A stretch of DNA of 64,000 nucleotides from Aurantiacibacter xanthus (GCF_003584015.1 NZ_QXFM01000145.1:18300-82299); one strand, 5' to 3'. Counted from the first letter of the stretch, positions 54,971 through 63,952 are shown. Program-made: numbers and translations. Notes: a model not told the origin generated them from the sequence alone.

Positions 54971-55945
54971 TCAATCTCCTGTGCTGTTGGGAATGGCGAG
55001 GTCGGTGACGGCAAAATCACCGTCGGCATCGAGCCCGCTGACCTCGGCCACAGTCTCGATCCTGCGACCGGTGCCCCGGCCGGAAATGAACACGACAATG
55101 TCGATCGCTTCGGCGATCAGACGGCGCGGAACCGTGACCACGCATTCGGCGACGAGTTGCTCGATCCGATAAAGCGCGGAACGCGCGGAATTGGCGTGGA
55201 CCGTGGCGATCCCACCTGGATGCCCGGTGTTCCACGCCTTGAGCATGTCGAGCGCTTCGCCGCCACGCACTTCGCCGACGATGATACGATCGGGACGCAG
55301 CCGCAGGGTCGAACGGACCAGATCGGCCATCGTGACGATGCCTGGCCTGGTTCGCAGCGCTACGGTATCGGCAGCGGCGCATTGCAGCTCGCGCGTATCC
55401 TCGATCAGAATAACCCGCTCATCGAGCGTGGCCATCTCGTTCAGCAGCGCGTTGGCGAGCGTCGTCTTGCCTGACGAGGTCCCGCCCGCGACAAGGATGT
55501 TCTTGCGCTCGACCACCGCCATGGAGAGCGCCAGCGCGACTTCGGCGCGCATGATGCCATCCGCGACATAGTCGATCAGCCTGTGGATGCGGGCCGCCGG
55601 CTTGCGGATCGAAAAGCACGGCGCACTGGCGACCGGTGGCAGCAGACCTTCGAAGCGTTCACCTCCTTCAGGCAGTTCCGCGCTCACGATAGGCGCGCCG
55701 GCATGGACTTCGGTTCGAACATGGCTGGCGACCAGACGGATGATGCGTTCGGCTTCCGCCGGCTCCACACGCAATTCCGTATCGAGGCGGCCTTCGCCCA
55801 GGAGGTCAAGCCGGAGAGACCCATCGGGGTTGACCATGATCTCGATGACGCGGGGATCGCCAAGCGCGGCCGCAATCGCCGGGCCCATGGCGGTGCGCAG
55901 CATGGCGCGACGGCGGCCCTCCGCCTGGCTGTTGACGCCGCTCAT
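54971..55945 (-). CDS. trbB: TrbB (VirB11 homologue) ATPase
   Basis: A 324-residue hexameric secretion ATPase. Key motifs: VEPAEAERIIRLVASHV (N-terminal domain), VAGGTSSGKTTLANALL (Walker A near residue 152), EDTRELQCAAADTVALRT (Asp box) and RIIVGEVRGGEALDMLKAWNTGHPGG split over the Walker B and His-box regions. It energises pilus assembly and substrate passage. Its ATG overlaps the CopG-like gene by 4 bases. The F-type module has no equivalent, as expected. Confidence 0.94.
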   Translation of the reverse strand: MSGVNSQAEGRRRAMLRTAMGPAIAAALGDPRVIEIMVNPDGSLRLDLLGEGRLDTELRVEPAEAERIIRLVASHVRTEVHAGAPIVSAELPEGGERFEGLLPPVASAPCFSIRKPAARIHRLIDYVADGIMRAEVALALSMAVVERKNILVAGGTSSGKTTLANALLNEMATLDERVILIEDTRELQCAAADTVALRTRPGIVTMADLVRSTLRLRPDRIIVGEVRGGEALDMLKAWNTGHPGGIATVHANSARSALYRIEQLVAECVVTVPRRLIAEAIDIVVFISGRGTGRRIETVAEVSGLDADGDFAVTDLAIPNSTGD

Positions 55946-56343
55946 TGTCCGGCCCCCTCGGAAGCCGCGGCACCAATGGACCGCCCCGTCGCCAGCTGCC
56001 GCCCGACCTGATCAACGAACCGGCGAAAGCGCTCCCGACCAATCGCCTGCGCCGCCTTGTCTCCCTCGGGAAGCGGTGCGGTAACGGTAAGCTGGTAGCG
56101 TACGAACAGCGAAAGCGTCTCGAGCAGCACGAGGCTGTCGCGTTCGATCCGTCCGAGCTGCGAGCTCATACGGTCGAGCCGAACTTTCAGAAGATCGTCG
56201 ACCTGGCGGGTCGCACGCCGGTTGAGATAGTCGCGCAGCGCATCGGCAACGATGGCTGACTTGGAGGTGCCCGGCTTCGATCCCAATCGTTCCAGCTGAG
56301 CGGTCAGTTCATCGTCGAGATAGAGGTGATGGCGGGGTTTCAC
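55942..56343 (-). CDS. CopG/RHH-type regulator of the trb operon
   Basis: A 133-residue protein with an N-terminal ribbon-helix-helix (HHLYLDDELTAQLERLGSKPGTSKSAIVADAL) and a C-terminal helical part. Such CopG-type genes lie between traG and trbB in nearly all Tn4371-like modules, where they are presumed operon regulators. It overlaps trbB by 4 bases and follows traG by 14 bases. Confidence 0.85.
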   Translation of the reverse strand: MKPRHHLYLDDELTAQLERLGSKPGTSKSAIVADALRDYLNRRATRQVDDLLKVRLDRMSSQLGRIERDSLVLLETLSLFVRYQLTVTAPLPEGDKAAQAIGRERFRRFVDQVGRQLATGRSIGAAASEGAGQ

Positions 56344-56357
56344 AGGCAGCCCTCCCC

Positions 56358-58403
56358 TCAGAAGCTCGGCAGCAGATCGTCACCACGATCGGCTTCATTC
56401 ATCGCATGGGCTCGCTGGACAGCGCCGAGACCCCGCAGGCGGTCCATGGTCTGCCGGTCCGCAGCCGTATCACTCTCATCCTCGATGCCGGGGATCATGT
56501 CCGCGCCAGGTTCAGTGACTGGCTCGGGCCGTTCTTCGGCAAGGCCGGGATGGCGCTGCTGCTGCAGGCCGCCTTCGGCTTCCTCATCAAAGGAGGCGCC
56601 TTCCTGATCAGCGGTCGCTACCAGCCTTTCATGCAGACCGCGCACCTCGCTGCCCCAGTCATCGGGCCGCGGGCTGGGGCGATCGACATAGACGCCATCA
56701 TCAGGACCGAGGCTGGGTGGCGGAAGGACGCGGGCAGTGAAATTGGCGTCTTCAAAATAGCGAAGCTTTTTCGCGCGGATCGGCGCGAGGCCCGACACAA
56801 GCACCAGTTCATCTGCGGACGGCAATTGCATCACCTCACCCGGCGTCAGCAGCGGACGGGCGGTTTCCTGCCGCGACACCATGACATGGCTGAGCCAGGG
56901 TGCGAGACGGTGCCCGGCATAATTGCGCTGCGCACGCAGTTCGGTCGCTGTGCCCAATGCATCGCTGATCCGCTTCGCGGTTCTCTCGTCGTTCGAGGAA
57001 AAGGCGATGCGGACATGGCAATTGTCGAGAATGGCGTTGTTCTCGCCATAAGCCTTCGAGATCTGATTAAGGCTTTGGGCGATCAAGTAAGCGCGGATGC
57101 CATAGCCCGCCATGAAAGCCAGTGCAGTCTCGAAGAAGTCGAGCCGGCCGAGCGCCGGAAATTCATCCAGCATCATCAGGAGCTGATGCTTGCGGCTCTT
57201 GTGCGGATCGCCCTCCAGTCGCTCGGTCAGGCGCCGCCCGATCTGGTTGAGGACGAGACGGACCAGCGGCTTGGTCCGCGATATATCGGATGGCGGAATG
57301 ACCAGATAGAGTGAGACCGGATGGGCCGCGTCGACGAGGTCGCTGATCCGCCAGTCGCAGGCCGCCGTGTTGCGCGCCACGATCGGATCCCGGTACAGAC
57401 CAAGGAACGACATGGCGGTGGAAAGGACGCCGCTGCGCTCGTTTTCCGACTTGTTCAGCACCTCGCGCGCTGCGCTGGCGACCACCGGGTGAACCTGCGG
57501 CTGTTCCTTCGTCCCCAGATGGTTCGTGGCCATCATTCGCCGCAGCGTATGCGCGAAGGAACGCTGGGGATCGGACAGGAAGGTTGCTACCCGCGCGAGG
57601 GTCTTTTCTTCCTCGGCATAGAGAACGTGGAGGATCGCGCCGACGAGCAGTGAATGCGAGGTCTTTTCCCAATGCGAGCGGCGTTCGAGCGCGCCTTCGG
57701 GATCAACGAGAATATCGGCGATGTTCTGGACATCGCGCACTTCGTCCGGGCCTTTGCGAACCTCGAGCAGCGGATTGTAACGCGCCGAGCGGGGATCGGT
57801 CGGATTGAACAGCAGGCAATGAGAAAAGCGCGAGCGCCAACCGGCCGTGAGCTGCCAGTTCTCGCCCTTGATGTCGTGAACTACGGTGCTGCCGGTCCAT
57901 GACAGCAGCGATGGCACCACCAGTCCGACGCCCTTGCCCGACCGGGTCGGCGCGAAGGCCATGACATGTTCGGGCCCATCATGGCGCAGATAATCGCCTC
58001 GATAGCGGCCAAGAAACACGCCTGCATCGCGGAACAACCCAGCCTTGCCGATCTCGCCACGCGATGCCCAGCGTGAAGACCCATAGGTGGTGACATGCCG
58101 GTTCTGGCGGGCCCGCCAGAGCGAACCGGCAATCGCCGAAGCGCAACCAAGGAAGCCGCTGGCTCCAGCCAGCATGCCGGCCTTGTCGAAGACTTCCGGC
58201 GCATAGGCCTCATAGTGATACCACCATGAAAAAAGCTGCCACGGCCGATAGACCGGATACCCGAACGCCATCGCCCAGGGTTGTCCGAGCTGAGCCTGAT
58301 AGCCAAGCATGGCAGCCGCCCATTGGGTCGCAGCCCACACGCCCAGAATGACGATGGCAAAAACGACGAAAATCTGGCCGACAAGCAGCTTGGTGGGGGT
58401 CAT
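56358..58403 (-). CDS. traG: TraG/VirD4-type coupling protein of the Trb module
   Basis: A 681-residue coupling protein. A TTG at 58409 or the ATG at 58403 could start it; ATG is chosen. N-terminal membrane segments (about residues 8-32 and 65-95) precede Walker A APTRSGKGVGLVVP near residue 149 and Walker B LLMMLDEFPALGRLDFFE. It brings relaxase-bound DNA to the Trb channel. It opens the Trb operon, while its partner relaxase is not in this window. Different family branch from the TraD at 25211. Confidence 0.93.
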   Translation of the reverse strand: MTPTKLLVGQIFVVFAIVILGVWAATQWAAAMLGYQAQLGQPWAMAFGYPVYRPWQLFSWWYHYEAYAPEVFDKAGMLAGASGFLGCASAIAGSLWRARQNRHVTTYGSSRWASRGEIGKAGLFRDAGVFLGRYRGDYLRHDGPEHVMAFAPTRSGKGVGLVVPSLLSWTGSTVVHDIKGENWQLTAGWRSRFSHCLLFNPTDPRSARYNPLLEVRKGPDEVRDVQNIADILVDPEGALERRSHWEKTSHSLLVGAILHVLYAEEEKTLARVATFLSDPQRSFAHTLRRMMATNHLGTKEQPQVHPVVASAAREVLNKSENERSGVLSTAMSFLGLYRDPIVARNTAACDWRISDLVDAAHPVSLYLVIPPSDISRTKPLVRLVLNQIGRRLTERLEGDPHKSRKHQLLMMLDEFPALGRLDFFETALAFMAGYGIRAYLIAQSLNQISKAYGENNAILDNCHVRIAFSSNDERTAKRISDALGTATELRAQRNYAGHRLAPWLSHVMVSRQETARPLLTPGEVMQLPSADELVLVSGLAPIRAKKLRYFEDANFTARVLPPPSLGPDDGVYVDRPSPRPDDWGSEVRGLHERLVATADQEGASFDEEAEGGLQQQRHPGLAEERPEPVTEPGADMIPGIEDESDTAADRQTMDRLRGLGAVQRAHAMNEADRGDDLLPSF

Positions 58404-58919
58404 GATCAAGGCTCCGACTCACGGGCCGCAACAGGCGGCGCGAACGAAGCCGAAGCTGGATCAGGTCAAGGGATCAGCGTGATGCCCGCAACCATCCTTG
58501 ATGGTCCCTTCCCTTCCCGATCTTCGCCACGAAGGGCGTGTTGTGAAATGCACCAGTCGAACAATCCTCGGTCCTCCGGCGCCTTAAGCCACAGCTTCCA
58601 ATGCTTATTACTGCCGACCTAGCCGCCTTTCATGACGCCGGGTCGGGATCGGAACCAACCGTTATCACCATCGTGAGTGTGCCGGAGTGACGTGGGATGG
58701 GACTTTGCTGCCGTTCCTACGGCGAAGGTTAATTGTCAGTTCTCGCCAGAAGCCGACATTCCGCGCCTTGCGGCCAAGCTTAGTGCGACGACTGGAACCG
58801 GAGCGCAAATCGCAGGTCCGCTTTCTTTAGCAGGAACGCATAGAGTGCGCGCAAACCCGCACGGCGAGTAGCGCTAACGGACAAGGGGCATGAGGGCTCT
58901 CTATCCAGCGATAAGTAAA
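58404..58919. other. Intergenic region upstream of the trb operon
   Basis: About 516 bases. No gene I can support: a 64-codon + strand frame (58677-58871) has no recognisable domain and may be debris. The side next to 58403 must hold the trb promoter. This is the junction between the Trb/ICE block and the LuxR cargo, and composition drops in GC towards 59000. Confidence 0.4.
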
Positions 58920-59354
58920 TCACTCGGCAACCATCTCCCAGCCGCCAAATGTGTTAACGAAGCGATGTGTCGCAGTATCGGTCATACCGGAATTGCCGCC
59001 TGTCAGCGTGCGCACCAATGCGTCGGCGGCTTCGGCGTGGGCGATCCCATCGCTTGAGGTTTCGTTTGAAGAGACCCCGGCAGTCATGCGCGTTGAATAG
59101 GTACAAAAGAACCCCGGCCCTTCGTTTGCTGGTTCGCAACCAAGCTTTCGGACCTCTTCCAAATTCATGTGTAGATTGCTGAGTGGATTGCGGACCACAC
59201 CATCACCCGCGATCGACTGAAAATACTGGCGAACCGCTTGATCCAATTCTTCGTCGGTAGGTTCAGACGCGGATAGCAAACCGCAACTGCTTAGAAGGAT
59301 TGCAGGAGCAAGGGCGATTACAATGAATAAATTGCGTTTGAATGTCAGCCGCAT
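58920..59354 (-). CDS. Small lipoprotein, hypothetical
   Basis: A 144-residue protein from the ATG at 59354 with a lipoprotein signal (LFIVIALAPAILLSSC, Cys at about residue 24). The mature part has a polar helix (TDEELDQAVRQYFQSIAG) and a pair of Cys (GCEPANEGPGFFCTYSTRM). No family recognised; it resembles small periplasmic lipoproteins. The upstream frame to 59426 is discarded as it lacks a signal. Lower GC than the trb genes. Confidence 0.6.
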   Translation of the reverse strand: MRLTFKRNLFIVIALAPAILLSSCGLLSASEPTDEELDQAVRQYFQSIAGDGVVRNPLSNLHMNLEEVRKLGCEPANEGPGFFCTYSTRMTAGVSSNETSSDGIAHAEAADALVRTLTGGNSGMTDTATHRFVNTFGGWEMVAE

Positions 59355-59450
59355 AAAACCCCTGAAGCCTAGGCAGTTGTCGATAATAATCGCCGTCGTA
59401 CAAATTTCACGCGAGAAACGTTTCACAAAAATTCAATCCAAATTAAATAC

Positions 59451-60302
59451 TCAAAAAATACATCTATGAAAGTCCACTACCATACCATTGGGCCAGCGTT
59501 GCGTCATGGAGGCGTTCGATAAGCTGACTATAGTATTGATATTGATTTCAGGGGGGCGGAGAGGAACCATTTCCTCCCCGGGGTAACCCCGAGAATGGGT
59601 GCGCATCACGAGAAGATCTTCTCTTATGGTCCATGTGCCGCTTTCGGCATAGGCAGACCAAGTTCCATCAGCCGAATAGTCGATGCCGGCATCACTATCG
59701 CATACCTCACCATCTGGCGCCCAATAGCCAACCAAGCTCTGAGCGTAGTTTGCACCCTGTGTTGTCGAAGCTCCACTCAGAGGAACTGCGGCAGCAGGTG
59801 CGTTGCCTTGGCCCAGCGCGGCGCGGATTGAGGACGGGACGCCGCTCACTTCACTTGGACAGGGGTCTGAGTGGGGAGCCGAAGGAGCGCTTTGTGAGCT
59901 ATACCAGATCGTTTGCCGAGCAAAGTGACAAAGCGCCACAGAGTTGGTTTCGAGATTGATGTAAAGCTTGTAATGAAACTCGTCGCAGAAGTGCGGCAAA
60001 CATCCTTGCGAGACCAGAAGGCCTTGCCTATCCTCTATTGGCCCGCCCACCTCATACCTTTTTATCTCGTCGCGGACATCATCGGGAACATTTGCGCGCC
60101 TCAAGGCATCAACGACTTGAGGGTTTTCAAGAATTATGAATCCGTTTACGCGATCGAAATTATATCTGCCAATATAATCTCGAAAATTTCCTGTCTGGCG
60201 GGCGGTACTGGCACTTGGAATAAAAGAAAAAAACGATATCAACAATATAATAATTAATATGCTAAAGACGATAATGCACTTGCGGCCAAAAAGATTACTC
60301 AT
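59451..60302 (-). CDS. Secreted or membrane-anchored hypothetical protein (target candidate of LuxR)
   Basis: A 283-residue protein. The start at 60302 has GAGGGAG just before the ATG. An N-terminal membrane/signal segment (CIIVFSILIIILLISFFSF) is followed by an external region with Cys, and a C-terminal lipocalin-like block SLVGYWAPDGEVCDSDAGIDYSADGTWSAY continued by ESGTWTIREDLLVMRTH. A similar arrangement (WLRGSWVFEGGKCSEG) opens the mature part of the protein at 61444 on the other side of the LuxR gene. AT-rich promoter with TATAAT-like sequences upstream. Function unknown. Confidence 0.6.
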   Translation of the reverse strand: MSNLFGRKCIIVFSILIIILLISFFSFIPSASTARQTGNFRDYIGRYNFDRVNGFIILENPQVVDALRRANVPDDVRDEIKRYEVGGPIEDRQGLLVSQGCLPHFCDEFHYKLYINLETNSVALCHFARQTIWYSSQSAPSAPHSDPCPSEVSGVPSSIRAALGQGNAPAAAVPLSGASTTQGANYAQSLVGYWAPDGEVCDSDAGIDYSADGTWSAYAESGTWTIREDLLVMRTHSRGYPGEEMVPLRPPEININTIVSLSNASMTQRWPNGMVVDFHRCIF

Positions 60303-60431
60303 TTCTCCCTCATGAATAATTATTATATCATTAAACATTAACTAAGGTGCGACCAAAGCATCGTTTATTTATAATATGATGCTATTTGTGTTCGCAGAAA
60401 TGAAGCTATCGATTCCCTATTGAGAAGACAA

Positions 60432-60447
60432 CTGTCAGCCTTGACAG
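60432..60447. promoter_or_regulatory. lux-box-like palindrome at the 3' end of luxR
   Basis: CTGTCAGCCTTGACAG, arms CTGTCA/TGACAG, overlaps the last codons and stop of the LuxR gene. It is nearly identical to the palindrome at 61353 and lies 130 bases upstream of the gene starting at 60302 on the minus strand. Confidence 0.55.
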
Positions 60448-61202
60448 GGTGGGCGTATCCCTTGGGGGCAGATAAGGTTGAGCTGTATCGCCATCACAAC
60501 CGCTCGCACTCTCCCATGGACGCCGAGCTTTCTAAAGATGTTTGACCAGTGGTATCGGATTGCGCGTGCGGTGATGCCGAGCAAATCTCCGATCTCAGCA
60601 TCGGTCTTGTTATCGCAAGCCCAGAGGAGAACCTCCAGTTCCCGATCGGTAAGGTGTGGCACGGGAGCACGGGAGAGGAAGCTCCGATATTTTTCATGAA
60701 AGAATGTCGCGATCAGGAATACTTCTGCCATGGTTTCATAGCGCCGCTCCTTCACTTCACGGCTGCGAGAAAGCCCGACAGCGGCCATTTCGCCCCGTGA
60801 GTTGACGTAGGAGATGCCAATTCCATCGGCTACACCAGCCTCCGCTGCCTCATTCATAACGCGCAAGGCGGCGGCTTTTGTCTCCTCCGCAACACCGCTG
60901 GCAAATGCCAACCGGTCTACCGCGTCGCCCCAAAAGAAAGGCGTGGGGCTTTCCAGCAGACGCTGCCAGACCGGATCGACCTTCTGATAGATATTGGCCT
61001 TGTAATGATCGAGCCATTCTGCGGGATAGCTAGCTGCGAGACCATGTGTTGACGATAAGCCCAAGGACGGGTGATCGGTCAACAATGTGTAGACATTGCT
61101 GTCATAGCCATAGTCGAGCATCGCGGCGTTGAAACGGGCAAACGCCTCCTCCGCAGTATCTGCGGTCAGAACCTGCGCGATCCTGTCTTCCAGTGCTTTC
61201 AT
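60435..61202 (-). CDS. LuxR-family regulator with autoinducer-binding domain (solo)
   Basis: A 255-residue regulator. The N-terminal part is an acyl-homoserine-lactone-type binding domain with expected pocket residues: W63, Y67, Y72, D76-P77 (KVDP) and W91 (FFWGD), and a later Gly in GIGISYVNSRGE. The C-terminal part is a LuxR helix-turn-helix (LTDRELEVLLWACDNKTDAEIGDLLGI, AIRYHWSNIFRKLGV split over two helices). No luxI synthase is seen, so it is an orphan receptor. Its stop overlaps one palindrome, and a matching one lies upstream of the gene at 61444. Confidence 0.88.
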   Translation of the reverse strand: MKALEDRIAQVLTADTAEEAFARFNAAMLDYGYDSNVYTLLTDHPSLGLSSTHGLAASYPAEWLDHYKANIYQKVDPVWQRLLESPTPFFWGDAVDRLAFASGVAEETKAAALRVMNEAAEAGVADGIGISYVNSRGEMAAVGLSRSREVKERRYETMAEVFLIATFFHEKYRSFLSRAPVPHLTDRELEVLLWACDNKTDAEIGDLLGITARAIRYHWSNIFRKLGVHGRVRAVVMAIQLNLICPQGIRPPCQG

Positions 61203-61352
61203 TACCCATAGCCGCTCAAAGCAAGAGACCGATCGGTATCACGCGATCGGCATCGCGCAAGTGTGTTATGGGATGTGGCTATTTGTGGGACGTCAGCGCG
61301 CTCTTTGGAGACTATTGAATCATGCTCGTCTCAGGTGGCCATCAGCTCCAAC

Positions 61353-61368
61353 CTGTCAACCTTGACAG
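61353..61368. promoter_or_regulatory. lux-box-like palindrome upstream of the 61444 gene
   Basis: CTGTCAACCTTGACAG has perfect seven-base arms CTGTCAA/TTGACAG. The right arm contains TTGACA, a consensus -35 element, and a TATTTC-like -10 follows near 61391. LuxR-type activators commonly bind just at the -35. The next gene starts at 61444. Confidence 0.6.
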
Positions 61369-61443
61369 TTGCCTTTCACCGACAGTTCGATATTTCAAAG
61401 GTGTTTACGGCAACAATTCACCTCATTGTCAGTGAAAGTCGGC

Positions 61444-62409
61444 ATGCCCAAGAAGGTCAAGGTCATCGCTCACTCCGTTGCTCTCTCGCTCGCGGCTTTT
61501 GCCCTGTTCATCCTTCCTGCGAAGACTGTCGCGAGTGAGCCTCCCACTGTCGAATGGTTGCGCGGCTCTTGGGTATTCGAGGGAGGAAAATGCTCGGAGG
61601 GCGCAAGCCTTTACCTGCCAAGGGGGCGGCTGGCTTCACTTGGTCCCGCTGGTGTCATGTCCTTCCTGGGAACCTACAAGCTTGAGGGAGACATCCTTAC
61701 TTCCACTGTATTCAGTGAAACCTATGGGGACCTGGTAGAGGTGGAACGAATACGAAGGGTGAGTGCCAACGAAATGGCAGCCGACTACCCCCACAACACC
61801 AATCCGGATATCGTCATACTTCCCAGAAGGCGCTGTCCAGCTCAACCAGGGCCTGAGCCATGGTATCCGGAATTGCACTTTGTCGGCACGGCAGCTCTGC
61901 TTTCGAAAGCAGCGGAAGGATCGGCACAGGCACCGTCGGGGTCTGCTGGCCAAGCTCGGGCGTCATTGCTTCCTGAGGTCACCGAAATCCTTACTTTCGA
62001 CAATCCAGCGGAGTGCGATAGCGCATTTCTTGTCGACTTCTTCGAACGCGCCCAGGTTTCCGGAGGCGCAACGTTTGGGGCGTTTGGGCGCGTGGAGGTG
62101 ACGCGGATACCACAATCGGCCGGGGCGGTGACGGAGCGCGCCGCCCTGCGAGCCAAATGGAACGGGCTGACCGTTCTCGCGCTGGAGCACGTCAGCGCGC
62201 CTGATTCAGAGTACACCGAGATCAATGTCTACAACATCGTCTTCGCTGAGCCCAGTGCAGTTTCTGGCCCAGTGTTGGGGCGTCTAGGATTTGGCGTGAG
62301 CAGAGCGGGTCACGAGGTCGAGATCTATGACCCAGATACCATGATGAACCCATATTATATAGCACTTGAAGATCGACGGGGTGGATCAGAATTAAAGTGC
62401 TCATTCTGA
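61444..62409 (+). CDS. Exported hypothetical protein (target candidate of LuxR)
   Basis: A 321-residue protein. The ATG at 61444 gives a signal peptide (SVALSLAAFALFILPAKTVA); the frame from 61369 lacks one. The first mature domain (WLRGSWVFEGGKCSEGASLYL, FLGTYKLEGDIL, VVERIRRVSANEM-type strands) resembles the C-terminal block of the protein at 59451. The remainder is beta-rich with Cys near the end (SELKCSF). Function unknown; the shared domain and flanking palindromes link it to the LuxR gene. Confidence 0.6.
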   Translation: MPKKVKVIAHSVALSLAAFALFILPAKTVASEPPTVEWLRGSWVFEGGKCSEGASLYLPRGRLASLGPAGVMSFLGTYKLEGDILTSTVFSETYGDLVEVERIRRVSANEMAADYPHNTNPDIVILPRRRCPAQPGPEPWYPELHFVGTAALLSKAAEGSAQAPSGSAGQARASLLPEVTEILTFDNPAECDSAFLVDFFERAQVSGGATFGAFGRVEVTRIPQSAGAVTERAALRAKWNGLTVLALEHVSAPDSEYTEINVYNIVFAEPSAVSGPVLGRLGFGVSRAGHEVEIYDPDTMMNPYYIALEDRRGGSELKCSF

Positions 62410-62460
62410 ATAAACGTTATTCAAATAGGTCTTGTTATATTCGAAATATGAGGGGTGATT

Positions 62461-63561
62461 GTGAGGCGTCTTCGCTCAATTCTCGCGATAGGAGGGATGA
62501 TCGCGATCCTTGCGGGCTGCAACGTGCGATCGGACGAAGGCGCCGAAAAATCCCTTTCTTCAGATCAAGCTCTCACTCCTGCAAATGAAAGCAGTGATGG
62601 CCTTACAAGCACCGACCTTGCGAGCGAAGATTGCAGCAAGTTTGGATCACCAGACCAATTGATGACAGGCGTGATGAAATGGGGTGTAAGCCTGGATGAG
62701 GCAACGGAGCGACTTGAGTGCATGGGTTTTGAGGTTGGGCCGCGTGTCGGCAATACCGACCTGAAGCCTGATCGGATGCCCCTGAGCAGTCTGACAGCAA
62801 GGCTTGGCCAAACAACTGTGCGGCTAACCTTTACTGACTTGTCAGATGAAGAACAGGTCGTTCGAGCGCAGCTGGCGGCAACCTTCCAAAAATCCGATTC
62901 CCAGCCCCTGAATCGCATTATTGCCCAATTGGTCGACCAGTATGGTCCCTTCGTCAGTTCTCCCGATTCTCCGCCCAATTCGTTCGCTGGAATGATCGCT
63001 CGGGACGTTGATGCTGAGCATGCTGGAGAGGCGAGCCGTTGGTCAGTCGTATGCTTTCAAGCTGCGAACGACAATGTGCTCTCGACACAGGCCTGCGGAG
63101 AAACAATACTCTATTATGGGCAAACCTTTCCCGACACCAACCATGTGCGAAGCTTCAACTTAAGTGTCGATAACTACCGTGCGACTGCCGCAGCCGTCGC
63201 GCGAACGGGCGGGCGAGTGCCCGGTCCACCTAATGACATTGCGGTTAGCGATGGTGTTTACCGGCGCGAAGCTCAGGACATCACAACGCTCTGTTCACAA
63301 AACCGTGAACAAAGATCGTACTTCAACTGTGGATGCTTAGGCGAGGCTTTTCTGGAAGAGCGGAGAAGGAGTGGGACTCAGGTTCCGCAGTTTCAAATCT
63401 TTAAAAAGGTTACAAACAGCGCGGCGGTAAATCCGTCTTGCGTAAATTCGCCGGAAATACGTTTGATCAATGAAAGGTCGTGTCGACGCTACTGTCTCCC
63501 GTCAGCACCTATGGCACAGATTAGAGGTTGTGATTTAAGGAGGATTTGGGCTTCGTCGTAG
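62461..63561 (+). CDS. Lipoprotein, C-terminus truncated by IS insertion
   Basis: A 366-residue open frame. The GTG at 62461 has AGGGG five bases upstream and gives a lipoprotein signal LRSILAIGGMIAILAGC (Cys at about residue 18). The mature region is polar with several Cys (EDCSKFG, LECMGFEVG, WSVVCFQA, STQACGET) and a Ser-rich linker. From about 63529 the frame runs into the left end of an IS3-family element, so the last residues (after QIRG) are IS-encoded and the natural C-terminus is lost. Unknown function. Confidence 0.6.
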   Translation: MRRLRSILAIGGMIAILAGCNVRSDEGAEKSLSSDQALTPANESSDGLTSTDLASEDCSKFGSPDQLMTGVMKWGVSLDEATERLECMGFEVGPRVGNTDLKPDRMPLSSLTARLGQTTVRLTFTDLSDEEQVVRAQLAATFQKSDSQPLNRIIAQLVDQYGPFVSSPDSPPNSFAGMIARDVDAEHAGEASRWSVVCFQAANDNVLSTQACGETILYYGQTFPDTNHVRSFNLSVDNYRATAAAVARTGGRVPGPPNDIAVSDGVYRREAQDITTLCSQNREQRSYFNCGCLGEAFLEERRRSGTQVPQFQIFKKVTNSAAVNPSCVNSPEIRLINERSCRRYCLPSAPMAQIRGCDLRRIWASS

Positions 63562-63593
63562 TGACGAAGGAACGAAGATGAAGCCCAAATCCT
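63541..63593 (+). promoter_or_regulatory. Inverted repeat sequestering the orfA start
   Basis: AGGATTTGGGCTTC (63541-63554) pairs perfectly with GAAGCCCAAATCCT (63580-63593), and TTCGTC/GACGAA form an inner stem. The right arm overlaps the orfA ATG at 63578, so a transcript entering from outside would fold and hide the start codon. Such structures limit transposase synthesis in several IS families. Confidence 0.65.
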
Positions 63594-63952
63594 CAAGGTC
63601 CAAATTGCCTGCCGAGCAGGTCGTAAAGGATATCCGCCGCAAGACTCGGCGGCACTTCTCTGCCGAGGACAAGATCAGGATCGTCCTTGATGGCCTGCGC
63701 GGCGATGACTCCATTGCCGAGCTGTGCCGCCGCGAAGGGATTGCGCAGAGCCTGTATTACACCTGGTCCAAGGAGTTCATGGAAGCCGGCAAGCGCCGTC
63801 TGGCTGGTGACACTGCGCGTGCTGCGACCACGGACGAGGTGAAGGGTCTGCGCCGTGAAGCGCGCGATCTGAAGGAGTGCGTGGCCGATCTCACTTTGGA
63901 GAACCGGCTGCTCAAAAAAAGCATGATCGCGGATGGGGGAGACGAAGAATGA
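63578..63952 (+). CDS. IS3-family transposase OrfA
   Basis: A 124-residue protein with a helix-turn-helix (FSAEDKIRIVLDGLRGDDSIAELCRREGIAQS then LYYTWSKEFMEAGKRRL, positions about 27-75) and a C-terminal leucine-zipper-like coiled coil (LRREARDLKECVADLTLENRLL). This is the DNA-binding half of an IS3-type transposase. Its TGA overlaps the ATG of orfB. The ATG at 63578 lies within the right arm of a long inverted repeat. Confidence 0.88.
   Translation: MKPKSSRSKLPAEQVVKDIRRKTRRHFSAEDKIRIVLDGLRGDDSIAELCRREGIAQSLYYTWSKEFMEAGKRRLAGDTARAATTDEVKGLRREARDLKECVADLTLENRLLKKSMIADGGDEE

Noticed and set aside
58677..58871. 64-codon + strand frame between trb promoter and lipoprotein gene
   Set aside because: No ribosome site and no recognisable pattern; treated as intergenic.
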